Shown here: positions 47,613-58,797 of the stretch, one piece after another | Numbering within the stretch: position 1 is the stretch's first letter | How the letters are laid out: every line of letters begins with the position of its first letter | Source: Sipunculus nudus | Taxonomy: Eukaryota > Annelida > Sipuncula > Golfingiida > Sipunculidae | Direction of reading: 5' to 3' | Assembly (NCBI GenBank): GCA_026874595.1 | Contig: CM049322.1 | Span: forward strand, 55,798,386 to 55,862,385 | DNA length: 64,000 nt | Notes under the pieces: model-generated | Seen by the model: only the letters and a program-made list of their open reading frames with translations | Told to the model about the DNA's origin: nothing | Databases searched by the model: none | Translations under genes and position numbers: made by a program

Positions 47613-49810
47613 ATTGGAAGAGTTAATTTGCATAGAAATGTGGGTACATTTAGTCATCCAGCTTTATGGAAAACTAGAATCTTATGAATATGGCTGATAA
47701 TAAGATCACCTTTATATATACACTTCTCTCCTGGTGCTGAAACATTCCTAAATACCTTTAAGTGGGACTTTTTCAACATCATTGGACCACATTGATCTGT
47801 AGCGAAGAAGAATTTTTTCTCATTATTCTTATTGCGTCCTGTCACAGCCGAGAAGTTATACGTACACAATCACCTCCTGTCCGCACACATATGTATATGG
47901 ATTTGTGTGTACGTGTGTGAGTGTGTCTTTATCCGATGTACACATAACAATTGATATAAGGTCTATTCATTATAAATTTTCATGAACATAGATTTATTTC
48001 GTAGCCTAGGGTCTGCATAGCATTCCACGAAGTGCTCTAATCTGGCCATGGTCTGTAACTCAACCATGAGGAGTAAATATCACGCTTTGTGAGTTAACTA
48101 AAGCTTTGTCAAGCCGAGGACAACCGGATGCAGTCCTTGTCCAAGTTATTATGAGAAAACAAGTAACCATGTTGGTTTTCTGTTTTCAGCTACGGATTGT
48201 AATATGTGAGACTGGCAAAATGTGGTTTGGTATCTCGGTGTAAAAGCATGATAATTTGTCACTGCCAAGCTGAAATTGTCTCGCAATTCAAAGGATTTAT
48301 ATTTCACAACTTCAGTAATTTAATATACATCTTCAGGAAAAAAAATCAGACCTGTGTTTCATATTTTGCTAATGTGATCATATTTTATCTGTTTTTTCTA
48401 CCATGCGTTGGCCAGCAATAAAACACAGGCATTAGGAAATAATAAAGACCATCAAATTCACACGCGGGGCGGGCTAGGGGGGGGGGATTATGTGGGGACA
48501 CATCTTTTTAATATGTAGGTGACTTACAATTGTTTCACAGGAAAATTTCAAAAGTATTTCCAATGATACCTCGCTTCAAATAAATCGGAGAACGGAATTG
48601 TAGAATTTGCTTTAAAAAGCGTTTGCATGCCAGGACAAGCATGAATCATGCATTAGATCATGAAACTGATACCCTATCATTGATTGAGACCTATATCCCC
48701 AACATCATAAAACATTAAACACAATTTGGCCCTCAAAATAGAAACCACGGTCATAGCAGCAGCTCCATGTAGAAATCAAATAGTGTTCCTCCTGTGTCTA
48801 AAAAAAATCCTCTGAAGGAGAATAAAGATGATTGTATGAAGAGAATTCGGAAAGATTATGCAACCGATATAAAGCTGATCGTTAATGGCGTGAGGCCAGA
48901 CTGCGCAGGGCCTAAACTAAAATCTCTCAGCAGGTAATTTTGCAATCATGGCCTTTCAATATATTTTATCAAATCAGCTCCTAGATTCAATAACATTGGC
49001 CTAACTTTATGGTATACATATATATAAGAATTTTTAATGTATAATTACATTATTAATGGTCCACAAGTTGGTTTAAAATAAACCTCTTTGATGTTAAGAT
49101 ATATGCCCCCCATGCAGTCAGGCCATATGCAGCTGTGACAATGTGACAAAAGTACAGTGTGTGATAAACAATATATTAAGTTTCATTTAGTAATAGCAGC
49201 TGAGATAGACATTGTATTAAACGAAAAACTGGCTAATTACACATTGTAGGCATACACAATAGAGAAAGAAACAAACCCCGCTTTTTTATGCAATATTCTT
49301 AATATTGCAGATCACATGACAGTAATTTGTGTTGCATTGGGTTTGTGAGGCTAATACTCTTACAATAAATAATCAAAAGATAATAAATATTGGTTTAATA
49401 AGGTCATTCTTTGGTGTATATACAGTATTGCACATAAATCAGTAGAGTATAATCAGTATAAGATTCAATATCGAAAAAAGACAGACCAACCAGGGAACAG
49501 TGTTCGTCTGTTCTCATACTGCAGCCCTTTTATCAAAAGCAACATCTAAATAAGGGAACATCACAGATGAGAGCGGTACTTTTTTTTATTGTAGTCATGT
49601 TCTATATTATTCCACACGTATGGGAATTCATGTCCTTTCTCTATTAAAAGGCTCACAATTGCAATGATATTTTACCGTTCATTATTCTTAAAAACAGTGT
49701 TTATGAAACATTACCAAAAAACCTCCCTTTTTCAAGTTTATCAAGTCTCAGACCAATATTAGACACAAGTGTTTCAAAATTTGTACATTAAATACCAAAT
49801 TGAACGTGAA
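47613..49810. other. Intergenic sequence, no supported gene
   Basis: Minor simple repeats only, for example a GT-rich stretch near 47900-47930 and GGGGCGGGCTAGGGGGGGG near 48467. No exon pair, RNA gene or repeat end is defensible. Confidence 0.35.
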
Positions 49811-49818
49811 AATATATA

Positions 49819-49862
<44 letters not shown>
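49811..49862. repeat. (TA)n microsatellite
   Basis: TA run with one interruption, just downstream of the poly(A) site of the cysteine-rich peptide gene. Confidence 0.9.
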
Positions 49863-49866
<4 letters not shown>

Positions 49867-49951
49867 AAGTTATAAATCAGAACTCCTCTCCCCTTCCATC
49901 CCATTGCATAACTTTTAGATAATAAAACAAAAACTTAATATGATTTCACAT

Positions 49952-49957
49952 TTTATT
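49952..49957 (-). terminator. Poly(A) signal of the cysteine-rich peptide gene
   Basis: AATAAA on the minus strand (TTTATT on plus), 66 bases after the predicted stop at 50025-50023. Cleavage would be expected near 49930-49940. Confidence 0.5.
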
Positions 49958-50022
49958 CACCAGAGATGAAAGGAACAAATCTTTAACTCTGATCAATTTG
50001 GTTTTCATTCTGGGTACAGGTA

Positions 50023-51240
50023 TCATTGATCCCAAGGCCATTTTCCTGAAATGAAGAAGAATAATAACTGAACCACTAAGGCAACATAGAGAGTAACAAC
50101 TTTGGGACCTCTTTATATTTAATATATTATTTCACATCTACTGGCCGCAGGCGTAGAATTGAAACATATTTGTTAAATATATGTTCAAAACTTTATTTAT
50201 CTTCTTGTAAGGCACTTTAAATCTGAACATTTACCCCGAATGTCATGAAAGAGATCTTGACCAAACTATGATGTTCCTATACGTCTAGCCTACCAGGTGT
50301 ATTTTAATGGCACAGTGTTTGACATTCGCAGGTATGTGAATATGGGTCATTTGACATTTTCTTTCTGGGAAGTAGACCCTTGAGGATAACTACATATTGT
50401 TCTTACCAACTAAACATTAATCCATTATCACTTTAACATATAAGATTACTTTTTTAACGGTTGATTAAGATTATTTTTATGTGTGCCCCGCAATGTGCAA
50501 AAAATTTCTTTTAAATCAATCTGTCATTAGCAGAACCCTCGATGCTCTTAAACTTAACGCATTTTCTTAATTGAAAAGGTTTCAAGTGATTCCTCATGGG
50601 TCGTCTGATGTATAAATACCTACCACAGCAGGCACAGTGGTAAAAACTATTAGAACACACTGTTCGTTCTCCCTTGCGGCAACTTCCCCTCTTAGTTGAA
50701 CCAGAAGGGCACACGTTTCTGCCGCATCCGCATCCGCCTTCGGCTAATATCGAAATTTGAAATATATTGTTAGTCCGGCATACACTCATTCAAATTCCAA
50801 TACCTAATGGTTGCATTAAAGCTGCAGGCAGTGTGTCTAAAATGAAAAGTTATTAAGTAGAATTTATATCCGATGATATTTAAATAGTCATTCTTGTACA
50901 AATGTAGTTTTACTGGACGCCAACAAATAGATTTATTATAAATTTGAGGAAATAATTTGTTAAATTCATCGTACTCAATCTTTGCCAAAAGTTATGATGG
51001 GCTTGATATTGTCATTAGTGTGGGTCAGGAGTCACCACGGTCTTCATCAGAATTAAGACATTAAACATGAAATAAATCAATTTTTTTACAAGTGCAGTTA
51101 CATTTATTCCTTGTGTACAGACTGTTTATAGAAAACCTGTTATTGTTCGTTGATCTCTGGATAAAATATTGCTTATCGAATTCAAAAGTGGTTAATAAAA
51201 GAATAGAGCAAACCATCGCGAATGCCAAAATTCTCCTCAT
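50023..51240 (-). CDS. Candidate small secreted cysteine-rich peptide, four exons
   Basis: Exon 1 begins at ATG 51240-51238 with a signal peptide (MRRILAFAMVCSILLLTTF) and ends at a phase-1 donor, either after 51102 (T/GTAACT) or after 51090 (T/GTAAAA). Exon 2, 50836-50804 (33 nt), has acceptor CTTTTCATTTTAG and donor TTAG/GTATTG. Exon 3, 50743-50624 (120 nt), follows a 60-nt intron with branch-like CTAAC and ends at donor G/GTAGGT. Exon 4 starts at 50045 after an excellent acceptor (TTCTTCTTCATTTCAG) and stops at TGA 50025-50023. All junctions are phase 1. Exon 3 encodes eight cysteines spaced C-X-C-X4-C-X9-C-X7-C-X6-C-X-C-C, with basic residues, so disulfide-bonded. Total length is about 105-110 residues: signal, short propeptide, mature peptide. 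I do not recognise the family; an antimicrobial or other defence-type peptide is possible but unproven. Confidence 0.5.
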
Positions 51241-51317
51241 TATGATCAAGTACTGGCTTGTTGATTGTCCGTGTGTATGGATCATTCAGGTGATTCGAGC
51301 TTACACCAAAGCCATTG

Positions 51318-51325
51318 ATATATAA
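51318..51325 (-). promoter_or_regulatory. TATA box of the cysteine-rich peptide gene
   Basis: TTATATAT on the minus strand lies 78 bases before the ATG at 51240. Transcription starting about 30 bases downstream would leave a leader of roughly 45-50 bases. The ATG at 51285 would sit almost at the cap, which favours the signal-peptide ATG. Confidence 0.45.
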
Positions 51326-51770
51326 TCCTGTTGTGTATTCATCGGTCAATCAAGCTACTCAAACTCCGTCCATATATGGTATATTATTGGACAGCTATAG
51401 GCGGAAGGTTGGTCGACGCTTTATGGAAGGCCGTTATTGTACTGTTGTAGGATCTGGAAATACAGTGATTCTTCTACACCGAATGTTTCTGTATTTATAC
51501 TTAATGTAATGAAACATCAATACAAAACCAAACTATATGTCAAATTCCATTGTAGCCCTCTCCATTTATCCAATAATATGACAATATCTTCTCTGCTAAC
51601 AATATCCATTGAAATATAAATAATGTTCATGAATGTGTGGACACCATTTTTGGTTTCCGTGTCTACATCTTATAGTATTACTTTCAAATTAAACCATGAA
51701 GAGAGTGATTATCACACGTAATACATCGAAGTTTCACATCGAATACAATAATCTCATGGACTGTCTTTTT
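51326..51770. other. Upstream region of the peptide gene, ending at the duplication junction
   Basis: No further signal recognised. Small plus-strand frames here lack domains. Confidence 0.35.
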
Positions 51771-52227
51771 TATGTGCGCACATTTTGTGTACTTTATATC
51801 GTCTAAATAAAAGTCCTTAATTTTGGACTAAGGACGGGTTCTTTAGATATAACAAGAGGCGCTCAAGAGGTGGTAAAATGCATAGTTTAATTTTATATCA
51901 AACTGATAGGTTAGGCAGAGAGAGTGTAGCCGGTAGCCGTTGTATTCAATCTAGCATTTTTCTGATAAAATCCTTACGACAATGTTGTACCATGGGAAAT
52001 CTGATGGGCATTTGATGTGAATTGCTTACATCGCTTTTCCCATTGCTTTGAATTAAAAATGAATAATACAGAATATCTTCCAGAATCTCCTTACGGGCAC
52101 ACCTGTACAAAGAGCACCTGCTATTAACGTCCACTTATTGGAAGTCCCTTGAATGCAGGTGATGAAATCTATAACCTCCCTTATAAGGACACCTCTCTAT
52201 TGCGGGAAAAATATCCGGTCCCGCTAC

Positions 52228-52646
52228 TGTCCGTAATTTGGAGTTATAGAGTATTTTATTCTACGACATGTGCTGTTAGTGTTCGTAATTTGGAGATTAT
52301 AGCGTACTTTATTCTAGGACATGAGCCGTTAAGATCCATAATGTGGGGGTTATAGCATACTTTATTCTAGGACATGTGCCGTTAAGATCCTAAATTTGGA
52401 GGTTATAGAGTACTTTGTTCTAGGATATGTGCCGTTAGTGTCCGTAATTTTGAGGTTATAGTGTACTTTATTCTAGGACATTTGCCATGAAGGTCCGTAA
52501 TTTGGAGGTTATAGAGTACTTTATTCTAGGGCAAGTGCCATTAGGGTCCGTAATTTTGAGGTTATAGAGTACTTATTCTTTAACATGTGCCGTTACTGTC
52601 CGTAATTTGAAGATTATAGTGTACTTTATTTAAGAACTTGTGCCGC
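52228..52646 (+). repeat. 53-bp minisatellite, copy B (about 8 units)
   Basis: Same unit as at 29045-29668 but about four units shorter. Flanks match exactly where expected. Confidence 0.9.
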
Positions 52647-53788
52647 TTGAATCAACAGCCTGTGAAGCATGTGTAGCCTCTACCTTAACTTTTCCCATTA
52701 TTTGTGAGTGAAAATATGCATTCTCCCTGCGTTTACATGGTAATAAAAATTGTGTTCTAATTTAAAAATGAAACTCAACTGAATTCCCTCTCGCTATTCA
52801 TTTGTACATATTAGCTTTATTAAGCTATTAATTTATTTACTGAAAGGTTATGATCAGTACAACATGATACCTTATCATAGTCACCAAAGGTTAAGACAGT
52901 GTCAAACGTAAGACAACATCATGCTGTATTGTCACAGCTGTAAAAGAAACAGAGTAAGATTTGAATAACAACTACACATAAAAATATCAAATGAATGTTT
53001 AGTAAACTGCAGTACAAGTAAATACTATCGATTCCTGCTGAACACAGCATAATCCCTGTAATTTTATGTTCACCAAATCAATTGGATAAAATGTGTCCAG
53101 TTCATTACGGAGAATGGCTATATGAAATGAACACAGGACAGTCAACATAAAACTTAGGGAAAACTTTCTACCATGAACCTGTCATTATATTTATGCAAAA
53201 TATCATATTTGGTTAATTCTACTCGCATCAATAATGAACTCATCAGACGTTGTGACATTTGTTTTTTGTCATTATTAGAAACAGGTAAACTGCCAGTAGT
53301 GTGCCAATCTGGTCCTAAAATAACACCCTTAGTAATCACTAGTGTATATTTGTAACAAATGGTTTAATCAACTTCAGATGTTTATAGCCTTTTCTTACAT
53401 GTGTGTTTCAGTAAATGCACAAAAATATATATATTTCACAATGCCTTGGTACAACAATTTAAAAATAGTTTGTTAGATGTACTCATATTTTATCTTCATT
53501 TATTATTAAGCCTCCATTATCTCATTCTCAATATATGTTCAATGTTTGTAATATGCTAACAACATATAGCGATTCACTGTATTGTTTCCAATATCGAGTG
53601 TTCAAAGCTCTACATGTGTTGAGGAGTTAATAAAAATGATATCGTAATTGATGGATAAAAAATGAATTAAAAATTAGCAACGATATAAACAGTTTATATT
53701 TTGTTCATATTCAAGAGGTGATTGGCACCTCTGCAATCTAATCCGTTCAACTGTGATCCTAATTTGTGATTTAAGTAAAGTTCACTAC

Positions 53789-53826
<38 letters not shown>

Positions 53827-54713
53827 ATAATTATTTTTCATATAACTCTTTAAGGCGGAGATCCCTTTGATCAATGGCATAACATATATATATGTTTTTG
53901 TAACATATCATAATGCTTTGAAGCATTTTTCTGTTTGCAATATGTCTTGGTTCAAGTTAGTAATTGATTCTAAATATCTATAGTCAATAGTCAATTCTAG
54001 ATAAATCTAATGATTGTCAACCTACATTATACACACAACCCTATCTCAGGCGTGCAGCTCTTGGTCACAGCCTCTTCCTAATAGGCACTGTTTGTTCCAC
54101 CTCCAGCCATGTGGTCGGCTATTAGTTGTCACCTTCAGTCAATGCATGGTGCCTAGTGCCCACTGGGCGATGACAGCATCCAGCATGAACTTATCACTAT
54201 TAACGATGTTTCAATATATATAATAAAACACTTTACGCCTCACCTGTTTAAGATAGAGTAGTATCAGAAATGAAAAAATCATTATTCCATTTTTAGGGTC
54301 CTATACCTATTACTATTTAAGGTTAAAATCTTTTTTGTAATTTTATTCTGTTATTACAGCTCTGGAAACCTGTCATTTATTATTTTTACTACCAAAAATC
54401 ACAAAAAAATTACTGTTACCCAATCATTGATACTCCTCCCTGAGGTTTATTTCCTTGAAAGTTCACGGAATTTTAACTACGTGACCGTAAACGACATGGG
54501 TCCAATCTTCGCATACCCGGGGCTGACCTTAATCAGCAACCAATCTTTAGATACATAAACGTATAAACATTAAATAAATCTAACTAATTCTGTCGAGAAT
54601 ATATGATATATAAATCTATGTATCATATACATAGAGGCTCTTAGCTTTTATTATATATTTATATATACATCAATTATTTATATACATTTATTTATACATT
54701 TAAACATATATAT
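52647..54713. other. Unannotated part of duplicated segment B
   Basis: Counterpart of 29669-31787, with a (TA)n tract at 53791-53822. No gene supported. Confidence 0.35.
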
Positions 54714-54867
54714 TGTTACGGAAACATTTGGCTCAAAGAAAATATTTGGACGATCCAGGATTCGAACCCCTGTCGGTGGCGCACATGCCCGCGTTCCAAC
54801 CACTTCGCTAGAAAAGCAAGCTTTACTAGCGAGACAGTTCGGTCCGCTTTTTTATCACCCCAAAACA
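54714..54867 (-). mobile_element. tRNA-containing element with LTR-like termini, copy B
   Basis: Counterpart of 31788-31942. The end at 54714 reads TGTTACGG on the plus strand; the opposite end is decayed to CACCCCAAAACA. It keeps the tRNA-like A and B boxes. Confidence 0.6.
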
Positions 54868-54944
54868 ATATGTATACATATACATTTTTTATATATATTT
54901 ATACATATAAATATATGTATTTCTTATATATTTGTATAGATGGA

Positions 54945-55107
54945 AATGGTATACACAGAATAGTCGGTTCAATGCCGATGGGAATCAAACCCACGATCTT
55001 CCAATTTCCGGTGCGGCTGCCTTAACCACTTACATCTGCACACTTTCATAGGAACAGGCACAAGGTGACGTCACGGCATTGACGTCATAGTCTCACCCAC
55101 TACATGG

Positions 55108-55110
<3 letters not shown>
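54945..55110 (-). repeat. tRNA-headed SINE, family S2, copy 4
   Basis: Counterpart of 32010-32165 with TGACGTCA motifs and B box kept. It differs by a few bases. Confidence 0.7.
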
Positions 55111-55157
<47 letters not shown>

Positions 55158-55181
55158 CTCTGAAGAAAAACAACACTGTTA

Positions 55182-55229
55182 ATTCACAACAGACTGTTTC
55201 ACGGGATGCGACCCGATCATCAGGTGAAT
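55182..55229 (-). ncRNA. Hammerhead ribozyme motif, left arm of the palindrome
   Basis: Exact mirror of the right-arm ribozyme (55292-55339). The same core and stems read on the minus strand. Confidence 0.65.
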
Positions 55230-55291
55230 GTGGTTAGAATGAAGCTAACGTCGTGGTTAATAAACCACGACGTTAGCTTCATTCTAACCAC

Positions 55292-55339
55292 ATTCACCTG
55301 ATGATCGGGTCGCATCCCGTGAAACAGTCTGTTGTGAAT
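55292..55339 (+). ncRNA. Hammerhead ribozyme motif, right arm of the palindrome
   Basis: Stem I is ATTCAC (55292-55297) with GTGAAT (55334-55339), six perfect pairs. The core is CTGATGA (55298-55304). Stem II is CGGG/CCCG with a six-base loop but a T-T mismatch at its base. GAAA is at 55321-55324. Stem III is ACA-GTC-TGT (55324-55332). Predicted cleavage is after T55333. All invariant core bases are present. Confidence 0.7.
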
Positions 55340-55425
55340 TAACAGTGTTGTTTTTCTTCAGAGTTATACCGCTCTGGCCTAGCTTGTAGGCCATAGAGCA
55401 CTTTACATCGGAGGGTAACACTACC

Positions 55426-55466
<41 letters not shown>

Positions 55467-55469
<3 letters not shown>

Positions 55470-58400
55470 TTTTATATTTAAGAGTCTCCGGTTAAACAAA
55501 AACTTTAATGAAATCAAAGCTGATGCACTCAGGTGTCCTTGCAATTTGTCATGCTGTGGCATATGGCAATGTGTGTCTTATTGTACAGCCTCAAATACGA
55601 CAGCTGTTACAACAAATGCATTTAATAAAACACTTGCCAATTACACATTGTGTTGTAGACACAAAAGACAGAACAAGTTAGTTCGACACATTTGCCTTTT
55701 CCACTCAATTGTCTGCTAAAGTTGTCCAACGCGTGCCGGCTATGTATATAATCTATAATCAGAAAAATAAAAAAATTATAATTTTCATTTTCGTGAATAT
55801 AATTTTTTTGTGATTGAACGAGGGCGCCCAATAATCATTGAGTCCACAATACCTCTTCGAAATTTATAATTATCAATAAACTAGTTGGTGTCAATAACAC
55901 GACTTTTGAATATAGCACACAGTATGTTTAAAATAATTTTCTTACACGCATATCCTGCCCACTGACGTGGAAATGCAATACGGCATATTTTGTTAGTTTA
56001 TTTTTATCTCAACACATACCATGAACGTGAAATCGGAGACATCTTTCAATATACGAAGGTCTCATATATTTTATATTAGCTAAATTAACAAGACATACAT
56101 ATCGAGTAAGACTGATGAAAAACATGTATTTTTTATTAAATGTCTTAATGTTTGATATTCTTTACTATCACGTAACCATATATTTTCAATCAAGGCCAAA
56201 CATAATCAGGTATATTGATAAAGATGCATGAGCAAAATACCCCAAACTTTAACGACTTTCCCGCTCGTCAGTTTTGATGCACACAAGGAAGCTTGAGTTA
56301 GCATGATAAAAGCATGATAGCATTAACTCCAGAAATGATATCCGCTTTTCAGACGTAAAAAATAATTATTCAGATTAATTGATTACAAATCTAAAGAATA
56401 TATGTATATGATTCCCCATTGTGTTGCAAAGAATGATTTTTTGTAGTTACAGAATAAGTATACATATTAAGAAATATGAATTTGGTCTTCACTTTTGACT
56501 TAATCTGCCCAAGATTACCTAATCTTGGTACAAATTTATTGTGTATTCGTTCAAACAAACAAAAGTTTATTTTCCATTCTTATCTTCTTTTCTTCACTGC
56601 CATTTGTCCAATTCTAATGAAATGCCGTGCTTTATTAAATGTATCAATGTATCAGTCGCTTTATAAGTGATTCATTGTCGATCAATAATAATAATATATT
56701 ATGAACCAGATCAGGGGTTTTATGTTTAAATAATCTTGAAGAACATCCCACCAACAGCAGAAAGACACGCATGGAGTATCCTTGCACACTTTTATTTTAC
56801 CGAGGTGACAGTTTCTTCTCTTAACCCCTTGTCTCCCCTGCAGCCGCATTGTTCTTTCGCTTACATTGATTGAATAAATTCTGTAAACATCAGATATTGA
56901 ATTTCAGTATTTCCTCGTACTCTTTTCTTCAATATACACGCTAATGATGGGCATATTGCTTACGGAGCATAGTAGGATGAGAATACAGACTTGTCTCGCA
57001 GCTGCATACGCCCCCGGCCAAAATGGATAATGTGATGCATCAGTATATAAATCAAAACTGTAACAGTATAGATTCCGCATTGGTGCTGTGGCCTCTCGTG
57101 GCGTGCTGATGAATCTATCAATTTCATCCAGTTATACTTAAAAACACTTTGTTTATTTTAAAGACGATTTCTTTAGTCACACTTCAGTGAATCCGTCTTC
57201 TACAAATCCACCGAAATATGACTCTTTCCTTTTTTAGTCTGTACATAAATAGAAGAATCCGATAAGTTATAAGTCGTGATAGGGGTGTTCCTATTCGGTG
57301 ACGTTACCGTCATATGTAAAATGTATGTGCATATACTTTTACATTTATTCATTGCTGGCAAAATATATAATAAACCTGTCGTGAAGCCATATCCAAATAC
57401 ACTCTACCAAATACCTTTCGTACGGGCACATATGATCTCCGTTAAACATTATCAAAATGTAAGTTTCTTTATATGATATATGACGAAATGTTAAAAAGTT
57501 TAAGGAAGATAACCATCTAAAGCCTGTATGTTTAATCACCACATATTGTTAAAACTTCAGGAAATTCATGTTTTTTCACTTTTCTTAAAACTCAGTAAAT
57601 ATATTTTGGAAAAGAACATAAATTCAATTGAAGAAGACTGACCTATCTCCATAATCAATAGCATAGCTCATTGACACATTAAAGTTCCCATGAGTGCACA
57701 TTTTTATTGAAACAACATGTGTATTTCAAAATAAAATGGAAACCGCAAATAAATTAATGATCACATTAAGGAAATATTTACTGAAGGCAATTTTTAACAA
57801 TATGCTAATATATGTGTAATATTATCTATTTTAATTCCTATTTCTTGGAACAAGTATTGCCATCAGCTTGTTCAGAGTGATCAAAATCACCGCTAACCAC
57901 ATTACCTATAAAACAAAATTCTGACGTCAAGATATCAGGAATTTTAAAGATGCATTTATAGATTAGACCTTCACAAGGATTCTTAATAAGCGCACCTGAT
58001 TGTTCTTAAATTTCCTGACCAAATAACACCACAATATGACGGGTTTAAGCACATTAGAGAGAGAAAATTATTACAAATGACAACAGTGTCTTTATCGTGA
58101 ACAATAAGTGGCTTGAAGTGCCTGAAGCTTATACACCTGCCTTATATATGTTATACAGATGATTATGCATGATGATATTCAAGAACCGCCCTCTACATAA
58201 TGATAGATCTCTTTGATTACTTGGATATCATTAGTTTTTACCAGAAAGTCAGTTGAAGGACAATTTAGCCGCCCCGAGGGGAGCTATTATGGTATTTTTC
58301 TTTTAATTAATCTTTCAGGAATTCCCACATAAGATAACGGGCAATTAAATACGTCCCATATTTACATATGATTATAGTAGTCCAACAATATTATACACGT

Positions 58401-58524
58401 CATGTAACGCAATTACCAATAACATGACCAAAGTAAGTATAGTTTTAACGAGATATCAAGGGAAGATCCATTGAAAAACTGAAAAGAATAACCTCCTATT
58501 TTGAAAACCAGTATTGATCAGGAA
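55467..58524. other. Unannotated part of duplicated segment B
   Basis: Counterpart of 32222-35394. No gene supported. Confidence 0.35.
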
Positions 58525-58665
58525 TGGGGTGACAGTAATATGTAATAGTAATAGTAATAGAAAATTACAGGTTTACAGAGTAATAGCAATAGTAAAAGTA
58601 ATTGACAAGAAATACCTGAAATAGTAATAGAATAATAGCTATTACTTTAACTATTACAGCCCTTG
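58525..58665. repeat. AGTAAT-rich MITE-like repeat, copy B left
   Basis: Counterpart of 35395-35570, somewhat shorter. Confidence 0.55.
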
Positions 58666-58797
58666 GCTAAAACAGGTTAGGGATGAAGGATTTGTTTGAT
58701 TATACTGAAACACAGGAAAAGGCTGTAGTTGTAGTGTGATTAGTTCATGCTAGTTGCTGTCATGGTCCATTGGGCACAGGGCATCAGGAACTGGCTT

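Larger units (their letters stand above)
55111..55466. mobile_element. Palindromic insertion with two hammerhead motifs inside (TA)n
   Basis: A near-perfect inverted repeat (55153-55368, arms of about 106 bases identical to each other, centre at 55260/55261) is followed by a stem-loop GCTCTGGCC...GGCCATAGAGC (about 55371-55400) and GGGTAACACTACC. (TA)n lies on both sides. It is absent from copy A. The hammerhead plus GCTCT/AGAGC hairpin order resembles the tail of the Penelope-like element at 47424-47512, so I infer a non-autonomous head-to-head Penelope-type insertion. Confidence 0.7.
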
